In this document: positions 7,492 to 15,016 of the stretch, piece by piece
Position numbering within the stretch: the first letter of the stretch is position 1
Layout: every line of letters starts with the position of its first letter
Assembly: GCA_015066625.1 (NCBI GenBank)
Contig: SVOC01000018.1
Coordinates: forward strand, 1-61,273
Length of the DNA stretch: 61,273 nt
Direction: 5' to 3'
Source: Oscillospiraceae bacterium
Lineage (GTDB): Bacteria; Bacillota; Clostridia; Oscillospirales; Acutalibacteraceae
Notes under the pieces: generated by a model
The model's input: only the letters and a program-made list of their open reading frames with translations
Databases searched by the model: none
What the model was told of the DNA's origin: nothing
Position numbers and translations under genes: made by a program

Positions 7492-8689
7492 GCGCATCGA
7501 AAACCAAAGACGGCAGTACGAAAAAAATGACCGTAAAGCTGAAGAAAAACAATACATACGGGAAACGATTGAGAAAAACCGTCGCGGTGAGCGCAAAGGC
7601 AGAGTTATTATGCCAGCTCGTAAAGAGTATGCATATCAAGATGCTCCCAAGATACGCGTTGCTGCCTACTGTCGAGTAAGTACGGCAGAGGAAGCACAGG
7701 TGGGAAGCTTTGAAATGCAGGTGCAACACTTTCAATCGGTGATCGACAGCAATCCTCGATATGAATTGGTGCGAATATATGCGGATGAAGGTATTTCTGG
7801 CACTTCTATTAACAAGCGAAAAGAATTTCAGGAAATGATAGAAGATGCACAAGCCGGAAAAATCGACCTTATTCTAACAAAAAGCATCAGCCGTTTTGGG
7901 CGTAATATCGTGGATATCTTGACAACCTTACGGTTATTAAGCAGCTTAAATCCACCGGTTGCAGTCAACTTTGAATCTGAGGGTATCAACACCAGCGATG
8001 GCAAGAATAATTTGGTAATTTCCATATTATCAGCACTTGCCGAGCTGGAAAGCCAACAGAAAAGCATAGCTATCAAAGAAGGCATACGCTATCGGATGCA
8101 GGAAGGGTTATATAAATTTACCGTAAGAAACACTATTGGATACTATCGCGATTATACGGGACAAATAAAAATTGAGCCTGCTGAGGCTGAAATTGTCCGT
8201 TATATTTACGATAGTTTTCTGGAGGGCGCTTCTCCGCAGGATATTGCAGACGCGCTCACAGAGCAAGGAATAAGCTCTCCAAAGGGTATGGATACTTGGA
8301 AAGCTGCAACCATCAAAGGTATTCTTTCAAATGAAAAATACTGTGGCGATGTGCTGTATCAAAAAACATACTCTAAGGATTATTTGTCTCATAAATCTGT
8401 AAAGAACCGCGATGTTCTTCCACAGTATTTCTGGGAAAACAACCATAAAGCCATTATTAAGCGCGAGATATGGGAAAAGGCACAGGAATTACTTTCTGCT
8501 CGTAAATGGAGCCGCAGTAAGCAAAAGATTGAAAAAATGCAGAAAAAGTTTACCGTGGCGAAGGTTAAGAATGGTGTATTACGCGGCTATTTCCTTTTGG
8601 ATATGGGATGGAATAAAGAGGAGAGAGAGCAATTTCTCAATATTATTAACAGTATTAACGACCTTGATGACGGTCAAGAAAGGATGTAA
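7469..8689 (+). CDS. Serine recombinase (site-specific, large-type)
   Basis: 406 residues. After a charged N-terminal helix, AAYCRVSTAEEAQ at about 68-80 carries the catalytic serine. SISRFGRN and SALAELESQQKSIAIKEG complete the resolvase domain. The recombinase domain (GYYRDYTGQIKIEPAEAEIV ... GILSNEKYCGDVLYQKTY) follows. It lacks the zinc ribbon and long coiled coil of full large serine integrases and stops soon after the recombinase domain. It is therefore either a shortened class or a truncated one. As cargo inside the Tn7-like element, it may mark a nested insertion. Confidence 0.82.
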   Translation: MAKKLDAERIENQRRQYEKNDRKAEEKQYIRETIEKNRRGERKGRVIMPARKEYAYQDAPKIRVAAYCRVSTAEEAQVGSFEMQVQHFQSVIDSNPRYELVRIYADEGISGTSINKRKEFQEMIEDAQAGKIDLILTKSISRFGRNIVDILTTLRLLSSLNPPVAVNFESEGINTSDGKNNLVISILSALAELESQQKSIAIKEGIRYRMQEGLYKFTVRNTIGYYRDYTGQIKIEPAEAEIVRYIYDSFLEGASPQDIADALTEQGISSPKGMDTWKAATIKGILSNEKYCGDVLYQKTYSKDYLSHKSVKNRDVLPQYFWENNHKAIIKREIWEKAQELLSARKWSRSKQKIEKMQKKFTVAKVKNGVLRGYFLLDMGWNKEEREQFLNIINSINDLDDGQERM

Positions 8690-8694
8690 TTATT

Positions 8695-9108
8695 ATGGCA
8701 ATTGATTTTTCTAACATTAAATTTGAGGTAATCGATATTACCACCAATGCAACCCCCGATCTGTTTATCAATCAAAACGGCGTTACCTTTAGTAAGCGTA
8801 TTTTAGAGGATATGGGATACCCTCAGAATGTTCAGTACTCTATTTCCCCTGAACACAAGGTTTTCTCTATCCGTGCTTGCAAGAGCAATGAGGCGAAAGC
8901 AGCGCCGTTCTCGAAGCCAAAAGCAGAGCAAACCTCTACGCTAAGTACGAATAATAAGAATTTGCACGATACTTTGGCTGCGTTAATTCCTAATTACAAC
9001 GCTAAAATGAGGTATAAAACCACAGGGTTTTGGGATGCAGAAAATAAGGTGATGTATTTCGATATGTCTTCTTCAGAAGAGTCGGTATTTAGAGCTACTA
9101 AAGAATAA
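8695..9108 (+). CDS. Unknown protein downstream of the recombinase
   Basis: 137 residues, starting 6 bp after the recombinase stop, so in the same transcript. It has no signal or membrane segment. An N-terminal globular part (IDFSNIKFEVIDIT ... VTFSKRILEDMGYP) resembles the short proteins often coupled to serine recombinases. A Ser/Lys-rich linker and a second small domain (KMRYKTTGFWDAENKVMYFD) follow. Possibly a recombination accessory factor; this is not demonstrated. Confidence 0.55.
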   Translation: MAIDFSNIKFEVIDITTNATPDLFINQNGVTFSKRILEDMGYPQNVQYSISPEHKVFSIRACKSNEAKAAPFSKPKAEQTSTLSTNNKNLHDTLAALIPNYNAKMRYKTTGFWDAENKVMYFDMSSSEESVFRATKE

Positions 9109-9122
9109 CTACACATAAAGAG

Positions 9123-9158
9123 GCGACAGGGGGAGTTAATGCCCTCTGTCGCTGTTTT
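9123..9158 (+). terminator. Terminator after the recombinase operon
   Basis: GCGACAG (9123-9129) with GGGG pairs with CCC and CTGTCGC (9146-9152), followed by TGTTTT. Confidence 0.65.
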
Positions 9159-9658
9159 GCGTTATGCGAAAATGTCTTAAAGTACCGATGTTTCCATACT
9201 ATTCACGCTAATTATAATTTGCATTTTTCTCGGAGAAAAGCAGGAAACATCCATCTTTTCGTTCATTTTAACACTTGCTCTTTTGCAAAATCTAAAGAAA
9301 AACCGATGAATTCCATACTTTTATTCTTTTCGTTAAGTTCATTAAAAGTGCGGAAATATCCATCCTTTTTAATTAACAAAAATGATGTTTTTGTTCGGGG
9401 ATTAAATAAATATTTTTGCTCCTGAAAATACAGAGATTAAGCGGTTTTTTCGCAGCCAGATTTATTCAATACGATAAGCTTGGAAAAATGTGTATTACCA
9501 ATCGGCGAGAAAAAGCCGCATTTTTCCGACCAATTTAGCATCACCGGTTATAAAAACACTCCCGCTGATTTTTAATGCCTATACTCCCTCTAAAACGGAG
9601 CCCCCTGAAATTCTTAAAATAGCCCCCACCCCTTCAAAATAGCCAGAAAGTAAAGGAA
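9159..9658. other. 500-bp non-coding stretch with degenerate repeats
   Basis: No convincing gene is present. Two copies of CCGATG-TTCCATACT lie at 9185-9200 and 9303-9319. Two copies of GGAAAxATCCATCxTTTT lie at 9243-9259 and 9352-9370. Together these give a roughly 110-120-bp degenerate tandem unit. AT-rich sequence and a GCCGCATTTTTCCG motif follow. These could be recombinase or transposase binding sites, or the decayed edge of a nested element. Confidence 0.4.
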
Positions 9659-9883
9659 GTGAAAAAGATCAAAGAATTCTTTAAGAAGTTGGATTTGAAA
9701 AATAATTCCAACACGGTTTTAGCAATCATTATGGAAGTCATCTTGCTGGGCGATATCGTTATCGCAGCGGTCAAGGGCATTTCGTTATTTGGGTATATTA
9801 GCACTGCGGTTATTGCTATGATGTATGTCGGATTGTCCGAGTATAACCTACGGCGCTTTCTCAAGCACAAATACAAAAAATGA
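9659..9883 (+). CDS. Small membrane protein
   Basis: 74 residues from GTG 9659, reading MKKIKEFFKKLDLKNN, then two hydrophobic segments (VLAIIMEVILLGDIVIAAV and FGYISTAVIAMMYVGL) and a basic tail RRFLKHKYKK. The ribosome site (AAAGGA) is very near the start. It is convergent with tniQ, its TGA stop 14 bp from the tniQ stop. Its function is unknown. Confidence 0.45.
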   Translation: MKKIKEFFKKLDLKNNSNTVLAIIMEVILLGDIVIAAVKGISLFGYISTAVIAMMYVGLSEYNLRRFLKHKYKK

Positions 9884-9894
9884 TTATAAAAGTA

Positions 9895-11232
9895 CTATTC
9901 TATTATTCGTATTATATCTCTGGCGACCTTTCGTGTGGTTTGTTTCCTTATATGAGGTATTACCTTTTCAATGTTTGATTTCTTTACTCCGGTAAGTGCT
10001 CTAATATCAGACCAATAAAAAGGCTTGTTTTCACGGGATAGTTTCTTATATGCCCATATAATGCGACGCGCCCAATTCTCCTCATAGCTCTCAGTGTATT
10101 TATCAAACACAGCTCGGCACATAGGGAGTATTTCCAACCTATGCTGTGGAAGCCCCATTTCACGGTATATTATTTTTTCCGACACGCGCTCTGGTCTCCC
10201 ACTATTATTGGCAGTGCCGTCATATATGGAACGCGCCATAGCTTCTAATTTGGGCGCTGTTTCTGCATCATATAACGACCAGTCGATTATCTCTCTGTTC
10301 TTTATATAATGAGAGTCTTGCTCTTCTGACACTTCTTTTTCGGTCAGCGTAGGCGATGTGAGTTCAGAAATACTCATACCCAGATAGTAGGCGATCTGAC
10401 ATACCACAGAAAAATCATAGCGATTCCCCAATAGCACACGCTGTATTTGATATATACTTGCAATATCCGGCAAACCAATATTTCGGTAAAACACCTGCAT
10501 ATCATCTGCGAGCTGCTTTGTGTGGCGGCTTCTTCCTGAGTTTTTCATATATCTGCTTTTCTTCATAGCTTTGTATAGCGCTGCGCTTATCGGTATATCC
10601 TTTTCAAAATCGACCGGCGAATTGAAAACATCACACATATATTTTGTAAAAGCATATCGGTCTTTGTTTTCATCCATAACAGGCTCTTTTGTTTCGATGT
10701 TTGTTTCTGCCGGGCAGAGGGTGAAATCTCCTTCGCTTTTTGCAGGAACAGTGGAATTTTGTAGCATACACCCGTGGTTAGCACATATTTGAATATTACG
10801 AAGTTGGTGTAGTCTATGCCAATAAGTTTCGCCGTATTTTTCACGATCCTCGTTTGCGCATATAGGGCAATACTTCAAAAAAGCGTCGGTTTCGTGTCTT
10901 GGCAATATTGCAAATAAATGGTGCGCATCACAAAAATCATAGCCAATATGATAAACGGCATTTTTCTTTTGATCGAGGGGGATGAATCTGGCATACTGTG
11001 GCACCATTGTGTGCTTTAATATTATATCTTCAATGCTATATTTTCGTTTGATAGCTTCGGTCATATCAAAGCCGAGCCGTCCCAAAAACTCCTTGCTTGG
11101 ATTGTTATGACGCTTATATAAGATATCCTCCAAAGCAGACTTGTGCGTTAAATATCCGGAGTGCGCATAATATCTGCAAAACCAGCTATAAGCCAACTCG
11201 TCCGGGTAGAGTTCAGGTAAATAAGCTATCAT
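9895..11232 (-). CDS. tniQ: TniQ/TnsD-type target-selection protein
   Basis: 445 residues. The N-terminal TniQ domain starts LPELYPDELAYSWFCRYYAHSG. A zinc finger follows at about 125-160 (CPICANED ... HRLHQLRNIQICANHGCML), the pattern that links TniQ proteins to a target site and to TnsC. The C-terminal half is helical with IYQIQRVLLGNRYDFS and YKKLSRENKPFYWSDI helix-turn-helix-like parts, as in long TnsD proteins that read a specific attachment sequence. It overlaps the tnsC stop by 4 bp. Being the only TniQ here, it presumably directed the insertion near the recombinase 3' end. Confidence 0.88.
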   Translation of the reverse strand: MIAYLPELYPDELAYSWFCRYYAHSGYLTHKSALEDILYKRHNNPSKEFLGRLGFDMTEAIKRKYSIEDIILKHTMVPQYARFIPLDQKKNAVYHIGYDFCDAHHLFAILPRHETDAFLKYCPICANEDREKYGETYWHRLHQLRNIQICANHGCMLQNSTVPAKSEGDFTLCPAETNIETKEPVMDENKDRYAFTKYMCDVFNSPVDFEKDIPISAALYKAMKKSRYMKNSGRSRHTKQLADDMQVFYRNIGLPDIASIYQIQRVLLGNRYDFSVVCQIAYYLGMSISELTSPTLTEKEVSEEQDSHYIKNREIIDWSLYDAETAPKLEAMARSIYDGTANNSGRPERVSEKIIYREMGLPQHRLEILPMCRAVFDKYTESYEENWARRIIWAYKKLSRENKPFYWSDIRALTGVKKSNIEKVIPHIRKQTTRKVARDIIRIIE

Positions 11233-12467
11233 ACTCGCACCTCCTCTACAGGGAAGTGTTTTTTCAGAAGTGTAATAATGTTCTTATTTTTCCTTTTTGC
11301 ATCGTTAACAGTTTGAGCCACCGATACTGCTATGTCCTCAACGATGTCATTCCCAAGGATATTAACTTCATATTTAGCATTCCTGTTTGTTGCTGTTTGC
11401 TTTCCTTGGTTGATTGTTGGTTCAATATATTCGTGGAGAAGCGCCAAGCGTTGTTTATATGCCATATTTAAGGTCTCTAAGCATAATTGCTCCTTTCCAC
11501 CTAATATCGCAATTTCTTGAGCATCGTGTATTAAAGAAACCACCACAGCGATAATACCGCCACTATGTTCATATAGCCATTCTGTTATTGCATCGTTTAT
11601 TTCGGTTTTCTCCCGTGTATATTGATATGAAAATAAGGTTTTGCACACTTTTGAAAAGAATTCATTATATGGTAATGCTGAATATTGTAACCCAAGTGAG
11701 CGACGGGCGAGCTGCAATGCCTGTTCAAAGAAGATGCTGCATTCGGGAGTACCTACCATACAAATCGAAATGCCGCTGTTGTTAATTAGCTGAGTCAGCA
11801 TACCAACCAGATTTCTACCGTTTTTACTGCTGACAACATTTTGTATTTCGTCAACAACCAATAATCCAATATGGTTTATTGCCACTTGACTCACGCTGCC
11901 GATCAGCATATCTGTGGTAACACGGGTTTTTAAGGATTTATTATAATAGTCGCTTCCTATGGATTCATCGACTTTTCTTAAAATCTCCAAAAGTAAGCCT
12001 TTAACAGAGGAGTCAAACGGACATTGTACCACAACACACGGAATAATTCTCCGATATGGTTTTTCGGTTTCGATAATACCGTTGGCAGTTAAAAGACTGA
12101 TGGATCTGTCTATAGCGGAGCTTTTACCTATGCCGGATGTGCCTATAATAGTAAAGCTATCTGAACCGCCTATGATACCGCTGTAAGACTCTCGTTGCAA
12201 TCCACGATAATTTTCGTTTTGCTGTAATACTGTAGTTCTTGTTGTTTTCTTTTGCAATGAGCGCAGAAGCGCCAAATATATCTTGCTGTAAATTTCAATG
12301 GTCATAGGTGAAGGTATATAGAATTTGTATAAGTCAGATAATGCGATTAAACGCTCCGCTTGGCTATGGTTGCGAATATTATCGTCATAGTCGGGCAACT
12401 CAGAGAGAGCAGAAAATAAATCATCCCCGGATTTCATATCAGGCAGTAATTTTAATACATCATTCAT
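11229..12467 (-). CDS. tnsC: TnsC AAA+ ATPase
   Basis: About 412 residues; ATG 12467 overlaps the end of tnsB. The Walker A motif IIGTSGIGKSS is at about residue 110, Walker B LLVVDEIQNV at about 205 and the sensor-like SICMVGTPE at about 240. TnsC bridges the target-bound TniQ and the TnsAB transposase and controls target immunity. It sits between tnsB and tniQ in the usual Tn7-like order with short overlaps, so translation is coupled. Confidence 0.9.
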   Translation of the reverse strand: MNDVLKLLPDMKSGDDLFSALSELPDYDDNIRNHSQAERLIALSDLYKFYIPSPMTIEIYSKIYLALLRSLQKKTTRTTVLQQNENYRGLQRESYSGIIGGSDSFTIIGTSGIGKSSAIDRSISLLTANGIIETEKPYRRIIPCVVVQCPFDSSVKGLLLEILRKVDESIGSDYYNKSLKTRVTTDMLIGSVSQVAINHIGLLVVDEIQNVVSSKNGRNLVGMLTQLINNSGISICMVGTPECSIFFEQALQLARRSLGLQYSALPYNEFFSKVCKTLFSYQYTREKTEINDAITEWLYEHSGGIIAVVVSLIHDAQEIAILGGKEQLCLETLNMAYKQRLALLHEYIEPTINQGKQTATNRNAKYEVNILGNDIVEDIAVSVAQTVNDAKRKNKNIITLLKKHFPVEEVRV

Positions 12468-14271
12468 TGTTCGCACCCGCCTTTACATAATCTATATGTG
12501 TCTTGCGCTGCTCGCGCTTACGGTTATCTCGAATCCCCTTTATTTGCGTGTTCCCTTGGCTTACTGCGGTTTCAGTAACAACAGTAATATGTTTTGCTAA
12601 ATCAATTCTTGCTTGCATATTCGCCTCTGTAGCGGCTTTTACGGCGGCTTTATGTGCCTCTTTTATCAGTTCGACATCTTGTGTGCCCTTGCCGTCAAAG
12701 CGTCTCTCAATGAGTGTAAACGGGCTGTAAGACCCATTCTCTACAAGCCATACCTCAGATACATCATCGGGATTATATGCTACAGTTGCATTCCCTCCGG
12801 TTAAGTATTTTTCGGTGTAGTCATTGTTCTTATATCTTAATTTATTTACAGTAAGCCCTTTCCTGCTGAACTTTCCTATTGTTCTGGGAAGTAGCGTTAG
12901 GATCAGTGTCGGATAATCCACCGGAATAACACCTGCACCAGCTTGGGTAAGCCCATAATTCCAAATACAGCTTGAATACGGCTCTATGCCTTCAGCAAGC
13001 ATCGCTTCTGTGTATGGGAAACTATCGTTTACACGCTGGCTATTGTAGTAAACGATGCAGCGGAGAATTATTTTTTCAAAATCCGCCATTGTCAGTCGTG
13101 CATCTTTCCTATAATCGTGTGCGCCGCGCTCTCTGTAGTTAGGTTCAATAAATCCTTTGCCTTTTAGATATGGCTTATAAAGCCCCTGTATTACATCAAA
13201 AAACTTCTCTACAGCGCCTTTTAGTTCGGGTCTATACGGTGGCAGGTTAACAACGGTTACGCCCAAATCTGCAATTTGCTCAAAAGTTGATGATACATAT
13301 TCTTTTCCCATATCCGTAACAAGAGTAGAAGGAAGCATATTACAATTCCATTCCTCTTGCGTTATTATAATACCGTGCCTTTTGCATAACTCTACTTTAT
13401 CGGCAATAACCGTCGCCATAAGGTTTCTGAGGCTATAAACACCGCCTTCCCAAGAGAGCGAATAACCGCAACACAAGCCGCTATAGGCATCTACGCAAGC
13501 CGTTAATATAGGTCTGCCCACAAGCTTTCCAGCTTCGTTTACAAGGTATATATCGCATACAGTGGCATCCAGCATACCCACTCCGATATTAGGCGCAAAC
13601 GCTTGTATGCCGTCCCCCAGAAGAGGTCTGTTGTTGCGCTGATAGTTTTTAAGACCATCTCTGGAAATGTAATAATTCTGCATTTTCTTATGTTTCCGGT
13701 AATAATAACGAAACTGGTAGAACGAGGGATATGGCTGTACCAAAGTACCATTAGTATCGCAATACTTTTCCTTGAGCATTAGTGTATATGCGGTGTTTAA
13801 TGTATTGCCGTTTTGAGTGTAAAAATACTTATTAAGTGCCCAGCGGAAGTTCTTTTCTTCTGGTGATAATTGCTTTTCTGTTAAAAGAGCTTTAGGTGCA
13901 AGGGCTGATACAGTTTGGTGTACAAGGTATAACCACAAATAATTATATATCGTCTGCTTGCTTATACTGTTGTATTCAGCCACTCGCGCTATTGCCGCAC
14001 ATCGTTGTTTCTTATCTGCAATATAGGGGAGAATACCGGCAATTAAGGTGTATCTCTCATAGGCGATTTTTCGGCTTTGAGGATCCAAGTCATTGATATC
14101 AGGTAACACTGAGAACACATCTTCACAGGGGATATATTCAGAAAATGCGACGCGGGATGCCCATTTTGGCATTTTCTTATCAATGCAATCTACAAAAAGA
14201 AATTCATTCTCGTTACTTTCAAGTACTCGTATTATTGCCTGCCCGTGCTGTAATAGCTGATTATTCTTCAT
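12460..14271 (-). CDS. tnsB: TnsB DDE transposase
   Basis: 603 residues. N-terminal helix-turn-helix DNA-binding domains precede an RNase H-like core. The catalytic triad is visible: Asp in GMLDATVCDIY (about 235), Asp in STLVTDMGKEYV (about 318) and Glu in KGAVEKFFDVIQG (about 352). A Mu-type beta-barrel and C-terminal tail follow. TnsB binds the repeated end sites and joins the 3' ends to the target. It overlaps tnsA by 11 bp and tnsC by 8 bp. Confidence 0.93.
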   Translation of the reverse strand: MKNNQLLQHGQAIIRVLESNENEFLFVDCIDKKMPKWASRVAFSEYIPCEDVFSVLPDINDLDPQSRKIAYERYTLIAGILPYIADKKQRCAAIARVAEYNSISKQTIYNYLWLYLVHQTVSALAPKALLTEKQLSPEEKNFRWALNKYFYTQNGNTLNTAYTLMLKEKYCDTNGTLVQPYPSFYQFRYYYRKHKKMQNYYISRDGLKNYQRNNRPLLGDGIQAFAPNIGVGMLDATVCDIYLVNEAGKLVGRPILTACVDAYSGLCCGYSLSWEGGVYSLRNLMATVIADKVELCKRHGIIITQEEWNCNMLPSTLVTDMGKEYVSSTFEQIADLGVTVVNLPPYRPELKGAVEKFFDVIQGLYKPYLKGKGFIEPNYRERGAHDYRKDARLTMADFEKIILRCIVYYNSQRVNDSFPYTEAMLAEGIEPYSSCIWNYGLTQAGAGVIPVDYPTLILTLLPRTIGKFSRKGLTVNKLRYKNNDYTEKYLTGGNATVAYNPDDVSEVWLVENGSYSPFTLIERRFDGKGTQDVELIKEAHKAAVKAATEANMQARIDLAKHITVVTETAVSQGNTQIKGIRDNRKREQRKTHIDYVKAGANNE

Positions 14272-14605
14272 TTATCACCAACCCCCAATCTGTTACACCG
14301 CGACGGAGCCAGTAAAGTCTCGATTCGTCCAGCAGTTTAACGGTTAGTGGTTTAGAGAGATACTTCCTATTAACACACTCTCTAACAAGGAGATCTCCAT
14401 TGGTTCTGGTACACAGAAAATCTGTTGTGTATTCACCAATATCAAGGTTCTCCAAAAGGACATTGCACCTAAAGGATGCAATATCGTCATTTTCTTGTAA
14501 AAAGGTAGCATAGACATATTGAATGCCGTCGTAGGTTCTGCATATTTCTGAACACTTACCGAGACTACGCTTTTCACATCTTCCTTTGTAATTCTTTTTT
14601 CTCAT
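14261..14605 (-). CDS. tnsA: Short TnsA-like endonuclease
   Basis: 114 residues; classical TnsA is more than twice as long. The segment LENLDIGEYTTDFLCTRTNG (about 50-70) followed by LLVRECVNRKYL matches the end of the TnsA nuclease core. In that core an acidic residue and a (Q/E)xK-type motif bind metal; here the second motif reads RECVNRK, not a clean ExK. SRLYWLRRGVTDWGLVIN is a typical TnsA ending. TnsA cuts the 5' ends to allow cut-and-paste. If this short form is weak, cointegrates would be expected, which fits the 216-bp direct repeats. Confidence 0.68.
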   Translation of the reverse strand: MRKKNYKGRCEKRSLGKCSEICRTYDGIQYVYATFLQENDDIASFRCNVLLENLDIGEYTTDFLCTRTNGDLLVRECVNRKYLSKPLTVKLLDESRLYWLRRGVTDWGLVINEE

Positions 14606-14637
14606 GCTATGAAAACCCTTTCTGAATTTATTATCAA

Positions 14638-14781
14638 TTTCCCCAAAAACATTCCCAAAGACGAGATTGCCTTCCCAAAAAGGATTTCTTCTCTTGATTT
14701 TTGGGGATTTGAATGTGAGAAAACATTGATTTTACCGCATTTTTCGGTATTCCCAAAAACAAAGTGTGTTTCCCAAAAACA
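14638..14781. promoter_or_regulatory. Array of TnsB-site-like repeats upstream of tnsA
   Basis: TTCCC-AAAAACA-type motifs occur at 14638-14651, 14652-14661, 14672-14684, 14698-14707 (inverted), 14750-14761 and 14769-14781. The transposon terminus at 15003-15016 (TTTGCCCAAAAACA) has the same core. Repeated TnsB sites near the end next to tnsA are a Tn7 hallmark. Because they overlap the tns promoter region, they would also autoregulate the operon. Confidence 0.7.
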
Positions 14782-14800
14782 TTATATTGGCATTTCACTA

Positions 14801-15016
14801 TGTTATGGGGCAACCCCTTTTATAATTTTAGGGGCAATTCTGATTATAAAACTACTATTTCATAATTCACTTAAAAAATGATTATAAAATTCGTGTTTTA
14901 TAAGCTTTTTCAAGGGTTTTCAGTGTAAAAAAAGACCTCATAGGATTTCTCCTACAAGGTCTAATTTTTATATTCGGTTTTGCCTTATTTTTTCAAATTG
15001 GCTTTGCCCAAAAACA
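14801..15016. repeat. 216-bp direct repeat, right copy
   Basis: Identical to 391-606, including the flanking A and T bases. Its right edge is the outer ACA terminus of the element, followed by the TGAAA duplication. Its inner edge TGTTATGGGGCAA has no duplicated flank, so the copy behaves as one end of a cointegrate. Confidence 0.9.

Larger units (their letters stand above)
391..15016. mobile_element. Tn7-like transposon (or mini-Tn7 cointegrate), 14.6 kb
   Basis: The element starts TGTTATGGGGCAA and ends TTTGCCCAAAAACA, so its termini are TGT...ACA with imperfect inverted repeats (TGTTATGGGGCAA against TGTTTTTGGGCAA). It is flanked by TGAAA on both sides. It encodes TnsA, TnsB, TnsC and one TniQ/TnsD protein, with a TnsB-site array upstream of tnsA at the right end. 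Cargo fills 630-9883. No cas gene or CRISPR array is present, so this is not a CRISPR-associated Tn7. Unusually, both ends are an identical 216-bp sequence in direct orientation. The insertion replaces the last codons of a large serine recombinase gene. Confidence 0.88.

Noticed and set aside
9219-9425. 68-residue ORF on the plus strand
   Set aside because: It lies across the degenerate tandem repeats, has no ribosome site and has a composition unlike a protein. Treated as chance.
391-15016. CRISPR-associated transposon
   Set aside because: The tns genes invite the idea, but no Cas12k or Cascade genes and no CRISPR repeat-spacer array are visible anywhere in or near the element.
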